Below are positions 1 through 9,318 of a stretch of 64,000 bases of DNA, piece after piece. Numbering within the stretch: the stretch's first letter is position 1; the number at the start of each line of letters is the position of its first letter. The notes under the pieces were generated by a model that saw only the letters and a program-made list of their open reading frames with translations, had not been told where the DNA came from and made no database searches. Location: assembly GCF_050749805.1 (NCBI RefSeq), contig NZ_CP192738.1:930001-994000 (forward strand). Direction: 5' to 3'. Made by a program: the position numbers and the translations under genes. Origin of the DNA: Hahella sp018986435 (lineage in GTDB: Bacteria > Pseudomonadota > Gammaproteobacteria > Pseudomonadales > Oleiphilaceae).

Positions 1-23
1 ACAAAATTCTTCTCATAGAACAT

Positions 24-51
24 TTGCAGAGTTTCATGGCTCAACTATAAA
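24..51 (+). promoter_or_regulatory. Possible sigma-70 promoter of the sutA-like gene
   Basis: TTGCAG (24-29) and TATAAA (46-51) are separated by 16 bases and lie about 75 bases upstream of the start codon at 125. The match is fair only and no other data support it. The rest of the first 124 bases shows nothing else recognisable. Confidence 0.3.
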
Positions 52-124
52 TAGGTTGAAAATTCCCAGAGGACATAACAACAAAGGATAGCGACCACCT
101 ACTCTGTCTTTTGGAGGTAACCCC

Positions 125-394
125 ATGAGCGACATTGATAACGACGACTTTGAGGAACTGGAGCCGACCTACGATTCCGGCGCGGCTGATTCTGATGATG
201 AGGGCCCTGCTGTTAAACAGGCGGCGGATTCAGAGTCTCAGTCGCTTGCTATAAAAAACAAGATTCGGGAGCAATTGCATAGCGATATTGAAGCCTTCCT
301 TCAACGTGGAGGTCAGGTGCAAACCATCGCTAACGATGTGCGCGCGGATCCGCCTCGAAAACCGGATATGCAGTACGGCAGCAACCCTATTTAA
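125..394 (+). CDS. sutA: SutA-like RNA polymerase-associated regulator
   Basis: This is an 89-residue, strongly acidic protein. The first 45 residues are mostly Asp, Glu and Ser and look disordered. The C-terminal third (FLQRGGQVQTI, then ADPPRKPD and YGSNPI) matches what I remember of Pseudomonas SutA (FLSRGGKVQEI, ADPPKKPD, YGSRPI). SutA binds RNA polymerase and supports transcription of housekeeping and ribosomal genes in slow growth. The start is fixed by GGAGGT at 113-118. The protein is somewhat shorter than the roughly 105-residue Pseudomonas form, the loss being in the acidic tail. Function is inferred from this similarity; the small size limits certainty. Confidence 0.75.
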   Translation: MSDIDNDDFEELEPTYDSGAADSDDEGPAVKQAADSESQSLAIKNKIREQLHSDIEAFLQRGGQVQTIANDVRADPPRKPDMQYGSNPI

Positions 395-420
395 CGATAT
401 TGTTGTGTGGCGAAATGAGG

Positions 421-452
421 CCCGTTTCGATGCCAGGTAGGCGTCGGACGGG
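421..452 (+). other. Stem-loop downstream of sutA-like gene
   Basis: CCCGT (421-425) pairs with ACGGG (448-452), and GATGCC (429-434) pairs with GGCGTC (440-445, one wobble or mismatch tolerated). It lies 27 bases past the stop codon, where a terminator would be expected, but no T-tract follows. The remaining intergenic DNA to 658 holds nothing else I can name. Confidence 0.3.
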
Positions 453-658
453 TGACTCGGCGATTACGGGTTTTGCTATTAAGTCTTTGTTCTGATTGTC
501 AATAATATTCCCCCTCCTTGCTTTTCTTTAATTCCTTGCCTGAGACCTGCGTCACGCTATTGCTGTGAGATTTTTCCTTCTTTATACTCTCCCTTCGCAG
601 CGTGCACTCATCAAATAATAAATTGCGTTGAAAACAAGATAATAATAAGGAAAACACA

Positions 659-1453
659 ATGGACGTCCTGATTCTGCTTATGGGCCTTACGCTCATTACT
701 GCAGGGTGGGTCCTGATATGGGAGTTCACCCGGTTTCTCCACTGCGCTTACGCCGTTCAAGGGCGCGTCGTCTCGCTTGAGCCCGGTTATGGCATGCGTA
801 AAAAAATCGCGCAGCCAGGCAAAGCGTCATATAGCTTTTTTCCTGTTATCGAATATCAATGGCAAGGCGATAGAATTCGCTTCACTTCTCTTGACGATAA
901 ATGTATCGCTGGTCTGCAGATTGGCGACCAAGTTCAACTCTCGTTCTCCCGCTCTCGTCGCAAGCACACTCGTATCGGCCGTCTAGTGGCGCTGATGATC
1001 GCCTCAATGACCATGCTGGTCGCCGGTATTCTTGGTGGCGCTATGCTGTTAGGGCAACAGGTGGACGTGTTGCATATCCTACTGGGGTCGGTGGTGCTGG
1101 CAATTTGCCTGTTTATCATTGTGCTCTACCTGCGTCAGCAGGATGAAACCGCTGCGGACAGTGTTCATCACGTGCGCCGTCGCGTGCTTAACTGCGTGTT
1201 TTTGCAGGAGCCCACCAATGTATGTCATTGGCGCGCTTTATTTACCAATCGCAGACAGCGTCGCCGCATTTGGGCGTCCCGGGTGCTGGGTGGAGGCTGT
1301 CTGGCGACGGGAGCATTTCTGTTCGCGGCCGCTTTTTTCCTTGGCGGCGCTGGATTGGCCCCGCAATTATCGGGCGGCGAGTTCACAGCGGATGCCGAGT
1401 TTGTTCAACCTGCGACAAGCCGCGTCGTGCAGCATACGGTGATTAGAAACTAG
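659..1453 (+). CDS. DUF3592-like membrane protein
   Basis: The 264-residue protein has a membrane segment at the N-terminus (about residues 3-22). A soluble part follows, with a pattern typical of DUF3592 proteins (a 'G-R-V' strand, then F-P-V-I-E-Y, then a 'GDQVQLSFS' strand). Two more membrane segments lie at about 107-135 and 135-155, and one near 215-235. I recognise the fold type but not a function. The start has AAGGA about 8 bases upstream. It stands alone, with a gap of more than 260 bases before it and a convergent gene after it. Confidence 0.6.
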   Translation: MDVLILLMGLTLITAGWVLIWEFTRFLHCAYAVQGRVVSLEPGYGMRKKIAQPGKASYSFFPVIEYQWQGDRIRFTSLDDKCIAGLQIGDQVQLSFSRSRRKHTRIGRLVALMIASMTMLVAGILGGAMLLGQQVDVLHILLGSVVLAICLFIIVLYLRQQDETAADSVHHVRRRVLNCVFLQEPTNVCHWRALFTNRRQRRRIWASRVLGGGCLATGAFLFAAAFFLGGAGLAPQLSGGEFTADAEFVQPATSRVVQHTVIRN

Positions 1454-1532
1454 CTCTTATAGGGGCGCTAACTGAGTTGGAGGAGGGCGGCTCTTTCTCG
1501 GTTTGCCGAGCGCCGCCCAAACTGCCTCCGCA

Positions 1533-3719
1533 CTAAGCTTCGTTGTTGCTTTGCCCTAATGCAGAGTTCATATCGGTGTCGCTCTTGCGCCTCCAGCGGT
1601 GCCATTTCTCCAGCCATTGCAACGCTTTTTGCGGCGCGTGCGCGCGTTTCCACTCGCCAGCGGCGTATTTATTGGTTTCTGACAAAGTCGGGTAGATGTG
1701 GATAACCCCCAGGATTTTGTTGAGGCCAATGCCATGCTTCATTGCGGTGATGTACTCCGTAATCAGCTCGCCCGCATGGTAACCGACGATAGTGGCGCCG
1801 AGGATTTTGTCTTTTCCGGGGACGGTCAATACTTTAATAAATCCATGCGCTTCACTGTCGGCGATGGCGCGGTCCAGGTCGTCAATGCCATAACGGGTGA
1901 CTTCGTAGGGAATATTGCGAGCGATAGCGTCCTGCTCATTCAATCCAACGCGCGCGACCTCGGGGTCAGTGAAAGTCGCCCAGGGGATCACCCGGTAGTC
2001 TGCTCTGAATTTTCGAAAGACGCCAAACAGGCTGTTTACCGCTGCGTACCAGGCCTGGTGGGCGGCAGTGTGGGTAAATTGATAAGGGCCTGCGACATCG
2101 CCTGCTGCGTAGATCGTCGGTATTTCTGTCTGTAAGTACTCATTTACTCTTAGCGTTCCGTCTTTATTGACGTTTAGCTGTAGTTTTTCCAGCCCTAGAT
2201 TGCTGGTGTTGGCTTTGCGCCCGACCGCCAGCAGCACTTTATCGAAGGCGAGTTCTATTTCCTCTCCGTCCTTTTCACAGACCAACAAGCTGTTTCCAGA
2301 GGCGTCTCGCTTGAATGCTTTTGCGCTATAGCCCAAGCGCAAGTCAACGCCCTCGTTACGAAAACGCGCCTCCACCGCTGCGGATACATCCGCATCTTCT
2401 CTTGGCATCAGTCGGGGGGACATGTCCAGTTGCGTGACCTTGACGCCCAGGCGATGAAACGCCTGGGTGAGTTCGCAGCCAATAGGCCCTCCGCCGATGA
2501 TCAGTAGACGCTCTGGCTTGTTGCGCAGGCTCCAGATTGTATCGGAGGTGTAATACTCCACTGAGTCCAGGCCCGGAATTGTCGGGATAAAAGGGCGAGC
2601 TCCGGTTGCGATGACGATATTGCGAGTAGTTAAAACCTGCCCGTTCACCTTTACCCGGTAAGGATCGAGGATAGTCGCTTCGCCTTCGAGGCACTCAACA
2701 CCCAGGTCGGTGTAACGCTGCACGGAGTCGTGAGGTTCAACTTGCTTGATCACGGACTGCACGCGCTCCATGACAGCGGCGAAATCCACGGTAGGGTTAC
2801 TGGTTTGCACGCCAAACTCGCCAGCGCGTTCGACATAATTGGCGATCTTTGCTGACCTGATTAACGCTTTGCTGGGCACGCATCCTGTGTTCAGGCAGTC
2901 TCCACCCATTTTGTGCTTTTCAATAAGGGTGACTCTGGCCTTTACCGCCGCAGCGATGTAGGACGTCACCAGACCCGCCGCGCCGGCGCCAATAACCACC
3001 AGATTACGATCAAAGTGAGCGGGCTTATCTACTCCCGCCAAGGCTTTGCGTGCTTTCAGCGCGTCCAGGATGCGGCGGGCGATAAAAGGAAATATTCCCA
3101 GCAGTACGAAAGATGCAATCAGTCCTGGAGTCAAAATACCTGAAGCGGATTGCACTTGTCCGAGTTGAGTGCCTGCGTTGACGTACACAATGGTGCCGGG
3201 GAGCATGCCTAATTGACTGACCCAGAAGAAAGTGCGGGTTTTAATTGGCGTCAGCCCCATGACAAGATTAATGACGAAAAACGGAAATAGCGGCACCAAC
3301 CGGAGCCCAAACAAGTACATCGCCCCCTCTCGCTCGACGCCGGCGTTAATAGCTTGCAGCGAGTCGCCGAATCTGCCCTGCACCCAGTCGCGCAGGGAAA
3401 GACGAGAAACTAAAAAGGCGATGGTGGAGCCGATTACGCTGGCGAATGACACCAGTAAGGTCCCTTCGAACAGTCCAAAAACAGCGCCGCCAACCAGGGT
3501 CAAAACAGTCGCCGCCGGCAAAGACAGACCTGTAACCACTACATAGACGAGAAAATATATGGCGGCGGCGGTGAAGGGGTTGGCTGTAGTGTAGGCGGAT
3601 ATCGCCTCCCGTTGCTCCGCAAAATACTCGAGGCTGAAGTAGCGGTTGAGATCGAACAGGAAAAATGCGCCGATCAGCAACGCCAACAGCAATAACAGGC
3701 CAAGTCTTTTTGCTTTCAT
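1533..3719 (-). CDS. TVP38/DedA-type membrane domain fused to pyridine nucleotide-disulfide oxidoreductase
   Basis: A 728-residue two-part protein. Residues 1-225 are a multi-pass TVP38/TMEM64 (SNARE-associated) domain. From about 238 there is a flavoprotein: FAD-binding GAGAAG (244-249), redox motif GGDCLNTGCVPSK (272-284; Cys275 and Cys280), an NAD-binding IIGGGPIG segment, an AGD FAD motif, and a C-terminal dimer interface with HIYPTLSE supplying the His-Glu pair. It resembles mercuric reductase and dihydrolipoamide dehydrogenase, but it has neither the MerA N-terminal metal domain nor a terminal vicinal Cys pair, so mercury reduction is unlikely. Such fusions are known in databases, usually as 'FAD-dependent oxidoreductase'. 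The electron acceptor is unknown; a membrane-bound role at the inner membrane is inferred. Confidence 0.85.
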   Translation of the reverse strand: MKAKRLGLLLLLALLIGAFFLFDLNRYFSLEYFAEQREAISAYTTANPFTAAAIYFLVYVVVTGLSLPAATVLTLVGGAVFGLFEGTLLVSFASVIGSTIAFLVSRLSLRDWVQGRFGDSLQAINAGVEREGAMYLFGLRLVPLFPFFVINLVMGLTPIKTRTFFWVSQLGMLPGTIVYVNAGTQLGQVQSASGILTPGLIASFVLLGIFPFIARRILDALKARKALAGVDKPAHFDRNLVVIGAGAAGLVTSYIAAAVKARVTLIEKHKMGGDCLNTGCVPSKALIRSAKIANYVERAGEFGVQTSNPTVDFAAVMERVQSVIKQVEPHDSVQRYTDLGVECLEGEATILDPYRVKVNGQVLTTRNIVIATGARPFIPTIPGLDSVEYYTSDTIWSLRNKPERLLIIGGGPIGCELTQAFHRLGVKVTQLDMSPRLMPREDADVSAAVEARFRNEGVDLRLGYSAKAFKRDASGNSLLVCEKDGEEIELAFDKVLLAVGRKANTSNLGLEKLQLNVNKDGTLRVNEYLQTEIPTIYAAGDVAGPYQFTHTAAHQAWYAAVNSLFGVFRKFRADYRVIPWATFTDPEVARVGLNEQDAIARNIPYEVTRYGIDDLDRAIADSEAHGFIKVLTVPGKDKILGATIVGYHAGELITEYITAMKHGIGLNKILGVIHIYPTLSETNKYAAGEWKRAHAPQKALQWLEKWHRWRRKSDTDMNSALGQSNNEA

Positions 3720-3903
3720 GTCTTATTTCCGAAACCCAAAGGCGTTAAAAAGTCAGTGATGAAATAGACCTCGTACTGAGGAGAATAGTTCAATTTATCT
3801 TGCCTGAAATCCCTTCTCTGAGGTGAGGAAATGGCGTGGCGCTCATGAAAACAAAGGCTTATCATGATGCGATAAATTTTCTGACAGCATAGAGGGCGAT
3901 TAC

Positions 3904-4911
3904 GTGGCATTTACCCCCCGTCAATATCCGGCTGTGCGCATGAGACGCATGCGTTACGATAACTTTTCTCGTCGACTGATGCGCGAAACCACGCTTACCG
4001 TCGATGATCTGATCTACCCGATGTTTGTTCTTCCCGGCCAGGAGAAAGCGCAGAAAATCGACTCTATGCCTGGGATTGAGCGGGTCAACGTCGAGGATTT
4101 GTTGCGTGAGGCGGAGGAACTGGTGGGCCTGGGGATTCCCGCTATCGCTTTGTTTCCTGTGATCCCGGCTGCTGGCAAAAGCGAGAACGCGGCGGAGGCC
4201 CATAATCCTGAAGGACTGGTCCCGACAGCGGTACGCGCGCTTAAAAGCCGTTTTCCCGAATTGGGCGTGATCACCGACGTGGCCCTGGACCCTTACACTA
4301 CACATGGGCAGGACGGCCTGATTAACGACAAAGGTTATGTGCTCAATGATGAGACTGTAGAAGTACTTGTCAAACAAGGCCTTACCCATGCTGAAGCGGG
4401 CGCGGACGTCGTAGCTCCGTCGGATATGATGGACGGACGCATCGGCGAGTTGCGCGGCGCTTTGGAAAAACAAAGCTATATTAATACAAGGATACTCGCT
4501 TATTCGGCGAAGTATGCGTCCGCTTATTATGGGCCATTCCGTGACGCGGTCGGCTCGGCGGCCAATCTGGGGAAAAGCGATAAATACAGCTATCAGATGG
4601 ACCCCGCCAACAGCGATGAGGCCATGCAGGAAATCGCACTGGATTTGGCCGAAGGCGCTGACATGATCATGGTCAAGCCTGGTATGCCCTACCTCGATAT
4701 AGTGCGTCGAGCCAAATCCGAATTTCAGGTTCCGACATTTGTATATCAGGTCAGCGGCGAATACGCCATGCATATGGCGGCGGCCCAGCAGGGCTGGCTG
4801 AACGAGACCGCGGTGATGATGGAGTCGCTGACGTGCATCAAGCGCGCCGGCTCCGATGGGATTTTGACCTATTTCGCCAAGAAGGCGGCGCAACATTTAA
4901 AACAGACATAA
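3904..4911 (+). CDS. hemB: Delta-aminolevulinic acid dehydratase (porphobilinogen synthase)
   Basis: Condenses two 5-aminolevulinate molecules to porphobilinogen in heme synthesis. The 335-residue length is normal. The two active-site lysines are Lys203 (in SAKYASAYYGPF) and Lys258 (in MIMVKPGMPY). The segment DVALDPYTTHGQDG (125-138) lacks the Cys triad of zinc enzymes and has the Ala/Asp pattern of the magnesium-dependent Pseudomonas type. The start is a GTG preceded by GAGGG. It is followed 28 bases later by ppk1, so the two are probably co-transcribed, and it is divergent from the flavoprotein gene. Confidence 0.97.
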   Translation: MAFTPRQYPAVRMRRMRYDNFSRRLMRETTLTVDDLIYPMFVLPGQEKAQKIDSMPGIERVNVEDLLREAEELVGLGIPAIALFPVIPAAGKSENAAEAHNPEGLVPTAVRALKSRFPELGVITDVALDPYTTHGQDGLINDKGYVLNDETVEVLVKQGLTHAEAGADVVAPSDMMDGRIGELRGALEKQSYINTRILAYSAKYASAYYGPFRDAVGSAANLGKSDKYSYQMDPANSDEAMQEIALDLAEGADMIMVKPGMPYLDIVRRAKSEFQVPTFVYQVSGEYAMHMAAAQQGWLNETAVMMESLTCIKRAGSDGILTYFAKKAAQHLKQT

Positions 4912-4939
4912 CCAACAAACGCTTAAGGATTACAGTTTC

Positions 4940-7078
4940 ATGAGTACCGATTCGACAACGGTTGCCGTTAACGATGTGTTAGAAGGGGAGGCAGACTCCT
5001 CGCAGGTCCCTGTGATAGACCTGAACAGTTCCGAGTATTTCTTCAACCGTGAACTGAGCCATCTGCAGTTTAACGCCCGAGTGTTGAATCAGGTCTTGGA
5101 TTCTTCTCACCCGCTGCTGATGAGGCTGATGTTCTCATGCATCTTCAGCAGCAACATGGACGAATTTTTCGAGATTCGTGTGGCGGGCCTTAAGCAGCAG
5201 ATCAAGTATGGACGGGAAACGGTCGGCGCTGATGGTATGTCGCCGGCGCAGACGTTACAGCACATCGCCGAGCAGGCGCACAAGCTGGTAGAGCAGCAAT
5301 ACAGTGAGCTGAACGATGTGATGATTCCCGCTCTGGAGCAGGAGAACATCTTCTTTCTGCGCCGCGCGGACTGGACGCCGACTCAACGGGATTGGGTGGC
5401 CCAGTATTTCGAGCGCGAATTGCTGCCAGTCATCAACCCCATTGGACTGGACCCCAGCCATCCCTTTCCCCGTCTGGTCAATAAAAGCCTGAACTTTATC
5501 GTTGAGCTGGACGGCAAAGACGCTTTTGGCCGTGAGACAGGTATGGCGATCGTCCCGGCTCCGCGTTCATTACCAAGATTGGTGCGGTTACCAGACGAAG
5601 TCTGCGAAGGCGGCGATAACCTGATTTTCCTTTCTTCCGTTATTCACGCTCATGCCGACGACTTGTTCCCTGGTATGACGGTGAAGGGCATGTACCAGTT
5701 CCGCATTACTCGTAACGCGGACTTGGTGCTGGAAGAAGACGATATGGAAGACTTGGCGCAGGCATTGCGCGGGGAGCTGCTCAGCCGTCGTTTTGGCGAT
5801 GCGGTGCGGTTGGAGGTGGCGGATAACTGCCCTGAGGAGCTGGTGCAGTTTCTGTTGCAAGAGTTTGGTCTGACGGAGACGGAGTGTTATCGCGTTGCGG
5901 GCCCGGTAAACCTGACGCGTTTGCTTGCCGTAAATGACTTCGTTAACCGGCCTGATCTGCAATACCCCGGATTCACCCCAGGGTTGCCCAAAGAAATGCG
6001 GCATAAAGAAAACCTGTTCGAGGTCGTCGCCAAGCAGGATATTCTGCTGCTGCATCCATTTCAGAGTTTTACGCCGGTCATCGACCTGCTGCGTCAGGCT
6101 GCGAAAGACCCCAATGTGCTGGCGATTCGCCAGACGCTGTATCGCTCCGGCAGCCAGTCTGAAATAGTCGCGGCTTTGGCTGATGCGGCTCGTCGAGGCA
6201 AGGAAGTGACGGCGGTTATCGAGCTGCGCGCCCGTTTCGACGAGGCGGAAAACCTGGAGCTGGCGAGTCGCCTGCAGGAGGCGGGGGTGATTGTGGTATA
6301 CGGCGTGGTGGGCTTTAAAACTCACGCCAAAATGATTTTGATCGTCCGTCGCGAGGAAGGCCAGTTGCGGCGCTATGTGCACCTCGGCACCGGCAACTAC
6401 CATGCCAGCAACGCCAGACTTTACACGGACTACAGCTTGCTGACCGCGGAGAACGCCCTGTGTGAGGATGTGCATAGGATATTCCTGCAGCTGACCGGAA
6501 TGGGCAAAGCGCTCAAAATCAGGAAGCTGTTCCACGCGCCGTTCACGTTGCATGACAAGTTGCTTGGACTGATCAGCCGTGAGGCGGAGAACGCAAAAGC
6601 GGGCAAAGAGGCGTATATCCTCGCCAAGTTCAATGCGTTGACCGAACCCAAAGTCATCACTGCCCTGTATGAAGCGTCCCAGGCCGGGGTGCGTATTGAT
6701 CTGCTTATTCGCGGCATTTGCTGCTTGCGTCCGGGGATTCCCGGCGTGTCTGAAAATATTCAGGTGCGTTCGGTTGTCGGACGTTTTCTGGAACATACGC
6801 GCGCCTTTTATTTCCACAATCATGGCAAATACGAAGTGTATGCTTCCAGCGCGGACTGGATGGTGCGCAATCTGTTGAATCGGGTGGAGACCTGTTTCCC
6901 CATCGAGCGAAAAGAGTTAGCGGAGCGCATCAAAAGCGAGCTGGACGCCTATTTGCGGGATAACTCCAACGCTTGGCTTCTGCAGCCGGATGGCTCCTAT
7001 GAGCGCAAGGTGATGGAAGAGGGTGAAGAGCGCTTCAACGCCCAGAACTTTTTGCTTACTCAGCTGGCTTCCGTCTAG
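4940..7078 (+). CDS. ppk1: Polyphosphate kinase 1
   Basis: Makes polyphosphate from ATP reversibly, at the inner membrane. The 712-residue length is typical. The N-terminal domain starts with YFNRELSHLQFN-like sequence (residues 34-45 region). The phospho-accepting His is in GFKTHAK (His462), and the second conserved His is in the EHTRAFYFHNHGK segment. The PLD-like repeat VHLGTGNYHASNARLYTD is also present. It sits between hemB and an AI-2E family transporter gene, all on one strand with gaps of 28 and 33 bases, which suggests an operon. The hemB-ppk pairing is also common in pseudomonads. Confidence 0.97.
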   Translation: MSTDSTTVAVNDVLEGEADSSQVPVIDLNSSEYFFNRELSHLQFNARVLNQVLDSSHPLLMRLMFSCIFSSNMDEFFEIRVAGLKQQIKYGRETVGADGMSPAQTLQHIAEQAHKLVEQQYSELNDVMIPALEQENIFFLRRADWTPTQRDWVAQYFERELLPVINPIGLDPSHPFPRLVNKSLNFIVELDGKDAFGRETGMAIVPAPRSLPRLVRLPDEVCEGGDNLIFLSSVIHAHADDLFPGMTVKGMYQFRITRNADLVLEEDDMEDLAQALRGELLSRRFGDAVRLEVADNCPEELVQFLLQEFGLTETECYRVAGPVNLTRLLAVNDFVNRPDLQYPGFTPGLPKEMRHKENLFEVVAKQDILLLHPFQSFTPVIDLLRQAAKDPNVLAIRQTLYRSGSQSEIVAALADAARRGKEVTAVIELRARFDEAENLELASRLQEAGVIVVYGVVGFKTHAKMILIVRREEGQLRRYVHLGTGNYHASNARLYTDYSLLTAENALCEDVHRIFLQLTGMGKALKIRKLFHAPFTLHDKLLGLISREAENAKAGKEAYILAKFNALTEPKVITALYEASQAGVRIDLLIRGICCLRPGIPGVSENIQVRSVVGRFLEHTRAFYFHNHGKYEVYASSADWMVRNLLNRVETCFPIERKELAERIKSELDAYLRDNSNAWLLQPDGSYERKVMEEGEERFNAQNFLLTQLASV

Positions 7079-7111
7079 GAAGCCCTCTCCGTAATTTCCA
7101 GGAGCACTTTT

Positions 7112-8146
7112 ATGTCTCAGCAGGCAGGATTTTCTGCAGGCGCGCGATTTTTAATTACCCTGGCGGCGTTTATCGTTGTCGCCGCCGGAATTAAACAGGC
7201 GGAGTCTATTGTCTCTGTTTTTCTCCTTTCCGCTTTTTTCGCCATTTTGTGCACGCCGCCATTTGTCTTCCTTCAGTCCAAGGGCGTACCCGCCTGGCTT
7301 TCATTAATACTGGTGCTGGTGGGAATCACCTGTGCGCAATTGCTGGTAGTGAGCGTCATTGCTTCGTCGTTGGCGGACTTTAAGGAAAACCTGGATTTTT
7401 ATCAGGAGCGCCTGCAGGGGATTAGCGGGGAGTTTATTAATTGGTTGAACTCAATGGGGATACATATCTCGCAGGGAGTTGTGAAGAATTACTTCAACCC
7501 TGGCTCGCTGCTCAAGACCGCCGTGAATATGCTGGGAGGACTAGGGGGCGTGTTGTCCAACGCGTTTCTCATCGTTTTGACCGTAATTTTTATGGTGTTT
7601 GAGGCTACGGTGCTGCCCAATAAGCTGCATCGCGCCTTTGAGGGACGCATGGCTTTCGAGCGTATGGACTTGTTTCTCGACAACGTAAAACGTTACATGT
7701 CGATAAAGACCATCATCAGTCTGGTGACGGGATTAACAGTTTGGATCATGTTGTTGGCGTTGGGAGTGGATTATGCGCTGCTATGGGCGGTGCTGGCGTT
7801 GCTGTTCAACTTTATCCCTAATATTGGGTCGATCATCGCGGCGATCCCCGCTGTGCTGCTGGCTTTGATCCAACTGGGACCGGGTCATGCGGCCATCGCC
7901 GGCGCGGGCTATGTCGTGATCAATGTGGTGATGGGGAATATTATCGAGCCCAAGTTCATGGGGCGTGGATTGGGCCTGTCTACGCTGGTGGTGTTTCTGT
8001 CATTGGTATTCTGGGGATGGATACTGGGGCCGGTGGGGATGCTGCTGTCCGTTCCGTTAACCATGATGCTGAAGATTGCGTTGGACTCCAGCGAAGAAAC
8101 CCGCTGGATGTCCATTCTGATGGGGTCTGAAAGCGAAGGCGAATGA
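7112..8146 (+). CDS. AI-2E family (PerM/TqsA-type) membrane transporter
   Basis: The 344-residue protein has about seven to eight membrane segments: a tight group at residues 10-85, a soluble stretch (90-140), then segments from about 145 to 330. The late motif GNIIEPKFMGRGLGLS is diagnostic of the AI-2E transporter (formerly UPF0118) family. Members export small molecules or ions. The substrate cannot be read from sequence, and the family name should not be taken as proof of autoinducer transport. It follows ppk1 by 33 bases and converges with the next gene. Confidence 0.88.
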   Translation: MSQQAGFSAGARFLITLAAFIVVAAGIKQAESIVSVFLLSAFFAILCTPPFVFLQSKGVPAWLSLILVLVGITCAQLLVVSVIASSLADFKENLDFYQERLQGISGEFINWLNSMGIHISQGVVKNYFNPGSLLKTAVNMLGGLGGVLSNAFLIVLTVIFMVFEATVLPNKLHRAFEGRMAFERMDLFLDNVKRYMSIKTIISLVTGLTVWIMLLALGVDYALLWAVLALLFNFIPNIGSIIAAIPAVLLALIQLGPGHAAIAGAGYVVINVVMGNIIEPKFMGRGLGLSTLVVFLSLVFWGWILGPVGMLLSVPLTMMLKIALDSSEETRWMSILMGSESEGE

Positions 8147-8157
8147 ACCAGGCCTGT

Positions 8158-8712
8158 TCAGCCGCCGGGCTCAATAAGCACACCGCCTGTGTTCAGGCGC
8201 TGTAGTTCACGCTGGCGCTCCTGACTAAACTGGAGCGCGCGGTCCATTTTTTCATTATAGAGTTCCAGCCACGTGCGAGATCCCGGCACCATGCGCGCCA
8301 GATCGTACATCCCTTCTTTGACGCCGCGAATAAACTCCTGGTAGCTCGCTTCCTGCTTCAGCAACAGGCGCTGAAAAGCGGGGGCGCTGCCGTTTGCAAT
8401 GGAGGTTTTAATAGTGGGAATCTCGGCATTCAGGGCTGCGACCTGCTCGCGGGTCGCCTGGAGTTCCTGTCGCAACTCCTGCACTTTGTTTTGCAGGTCT
8501 GCTATCTCCGCCGTTTTTGCGGAATCGCCTCCGCTGTCCATAGCGCTGATAATGGAGACGGTGATAGTGACGGATAAGGTCACGACGATCAGCATGGCGA
8601 GTAACAGCAAGAAAAAGCGGTTCAGCGACATGCTTTTCTCAAGCAGCGTCAGCCGTTGTGCTTCGGTCATTTGTTCGTCTTCCGCTTCTTTTTCTCGCTC
8701 ACGGGTAGCCAT
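8158..8712 (-). CDS. Membrane-anchored coiled-coil protein of unknown function
   Basis: The 184-residue protein has a charged N-terminus (REREKEAEDE) and one membrane segment (about residues 32-57). A heptad-rich coiled coil follows (about 66-100, AEIADLQNKVQELRQELQ). The soluble tail contains a second helical stretch. The likely topology is a short cytoplasmic N-terminus with a periplasmic coiled coil. I do not recognise a family. It converges on the AI-2E transporter gene with an 11-base gap. Confidence 0.65.
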   Translation of the reverse strand: MATREREKEAEDEQMTEAQRLTLLEKSMSLNRFFLLLLAMLIVVTLSVTITVSIISAMDSGGDSAKTAEIADLQNKVQELRQELQATREQVAALNAEIPTIKTSIANGSAPAFQRLLLKQEASYQEFIRGVKEGMYDLARMVPGSRTWLELYNEKMDRALQFSQERQRELQRLNTGGVLIEPGG

Positions 8713-8912
8713 GATCTATCTCCAGCAAAAATACAATGATGAGACGGCTTCGCCGTTTGGAAATACATTTCCAGTTTATAAGTTTAGCTCACATTGCTTA
8801 AAGATGTCGTGAACTAATAAAGGTAAGTCCTTTATATCAGGTAAAAACAAGTAAAAGAGAGTGAGGATATATTGCCGAACTTATATAGAAAGGGGATGAG
8901 TAGATAAAGGTG

Positions 8913-8938
8913 GGGACGGACAGTTATGCGTCCGTCCC
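8913..8938 (-). terminator. Perfect 9-bp stem-loop after the ferredoxin gene
   Basis: GGGACGGAC (8913-8921) pairs exactly with GTCCGTCCC (8930-8938) across an 8-base loop, just past the ferredoxin stop codon. On the minus strand only a short T-run (CCACCTTTA) follows, so it may be a weak terminator or an RNA-stabilising hairpin. The rest of 8713-8912 is AT-rich intergenic DNA with no gene I can support. Confidence 0.5.
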
Positions 8939-8948
8939 GGCAAGCATA

Positions 8949-9206
8949 TTAGGCGGGCGTGTTGCCTGTCAGTTTGTAATATTTCGTCATCAGCTCCTCT
9001 TCGGTTTCCACCTTGTTAGGGTCCAGAGGAATACAGTCGACAGGGCATACCTGCTGGCACTGTGGTTCGTCATAGTGGCCGACGCACTCAGTGCATTTGT
9101 TGGGGTCGATAATATATATTTCTTCGCCCGGCGAAATCGCTTCATTCGGGCATTCCGGCTCGCATACATCACAGTTGATGCAGTCGTCCGTAATCATTAG
9201 CGCCAT
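8949..9206 (-). CDS. YfhL-family 4Fe-4S dicluster ferredoxin
   Basis: An 85-residue small electron carrier. The first cluster motif is CINCDVCEPECP. The second is C-TECVGHYDEPQCQQVCPVDC with the long insertion typical of the YfhL/Fdx family (also found in Allochromatium-type 2[4Fe-4S] ferredoxins). The start at 9206 (MALMITDDC) is preferred over one four codons upstream because GAGGT lies 8 bases before it. It follows coaD on the same strand, the order often seen in gammaproteobacteria. Redox partners are unknown. Confidence 0.93.
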   Translation of the reverse strand: MALMITDDCINCDVCEPECPNEAISPGEEIYIIDPNKCTECVGHYDEPQCQQVCPVDCIPLDPNKVETEEELMTKYYKLTGNTPA

Positions 9207-9318
9207 AAGGTACCTCATGCTTGTCGGACAGGGTGGCCGCCGCCACTCTTTTATCGCCCTATCCGACTATACAGTGCTCTAGAAACATGCCGATTGTATC
9301 AAAAACACAACCCTGGAA

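Noticed and set aside
1533..3719. Annotation as mercuric reductase
   Set aside because: No N-terminal heavy-metal domain and no C-terminal vicinal Cys pair, and no mer genes nearby.
3862..4896. Minus-strand ORF of 344 codons opposite hemB
   Set aside because: hemB is clear on the plus strand; the long opposite frame is a codon-bias shadow.
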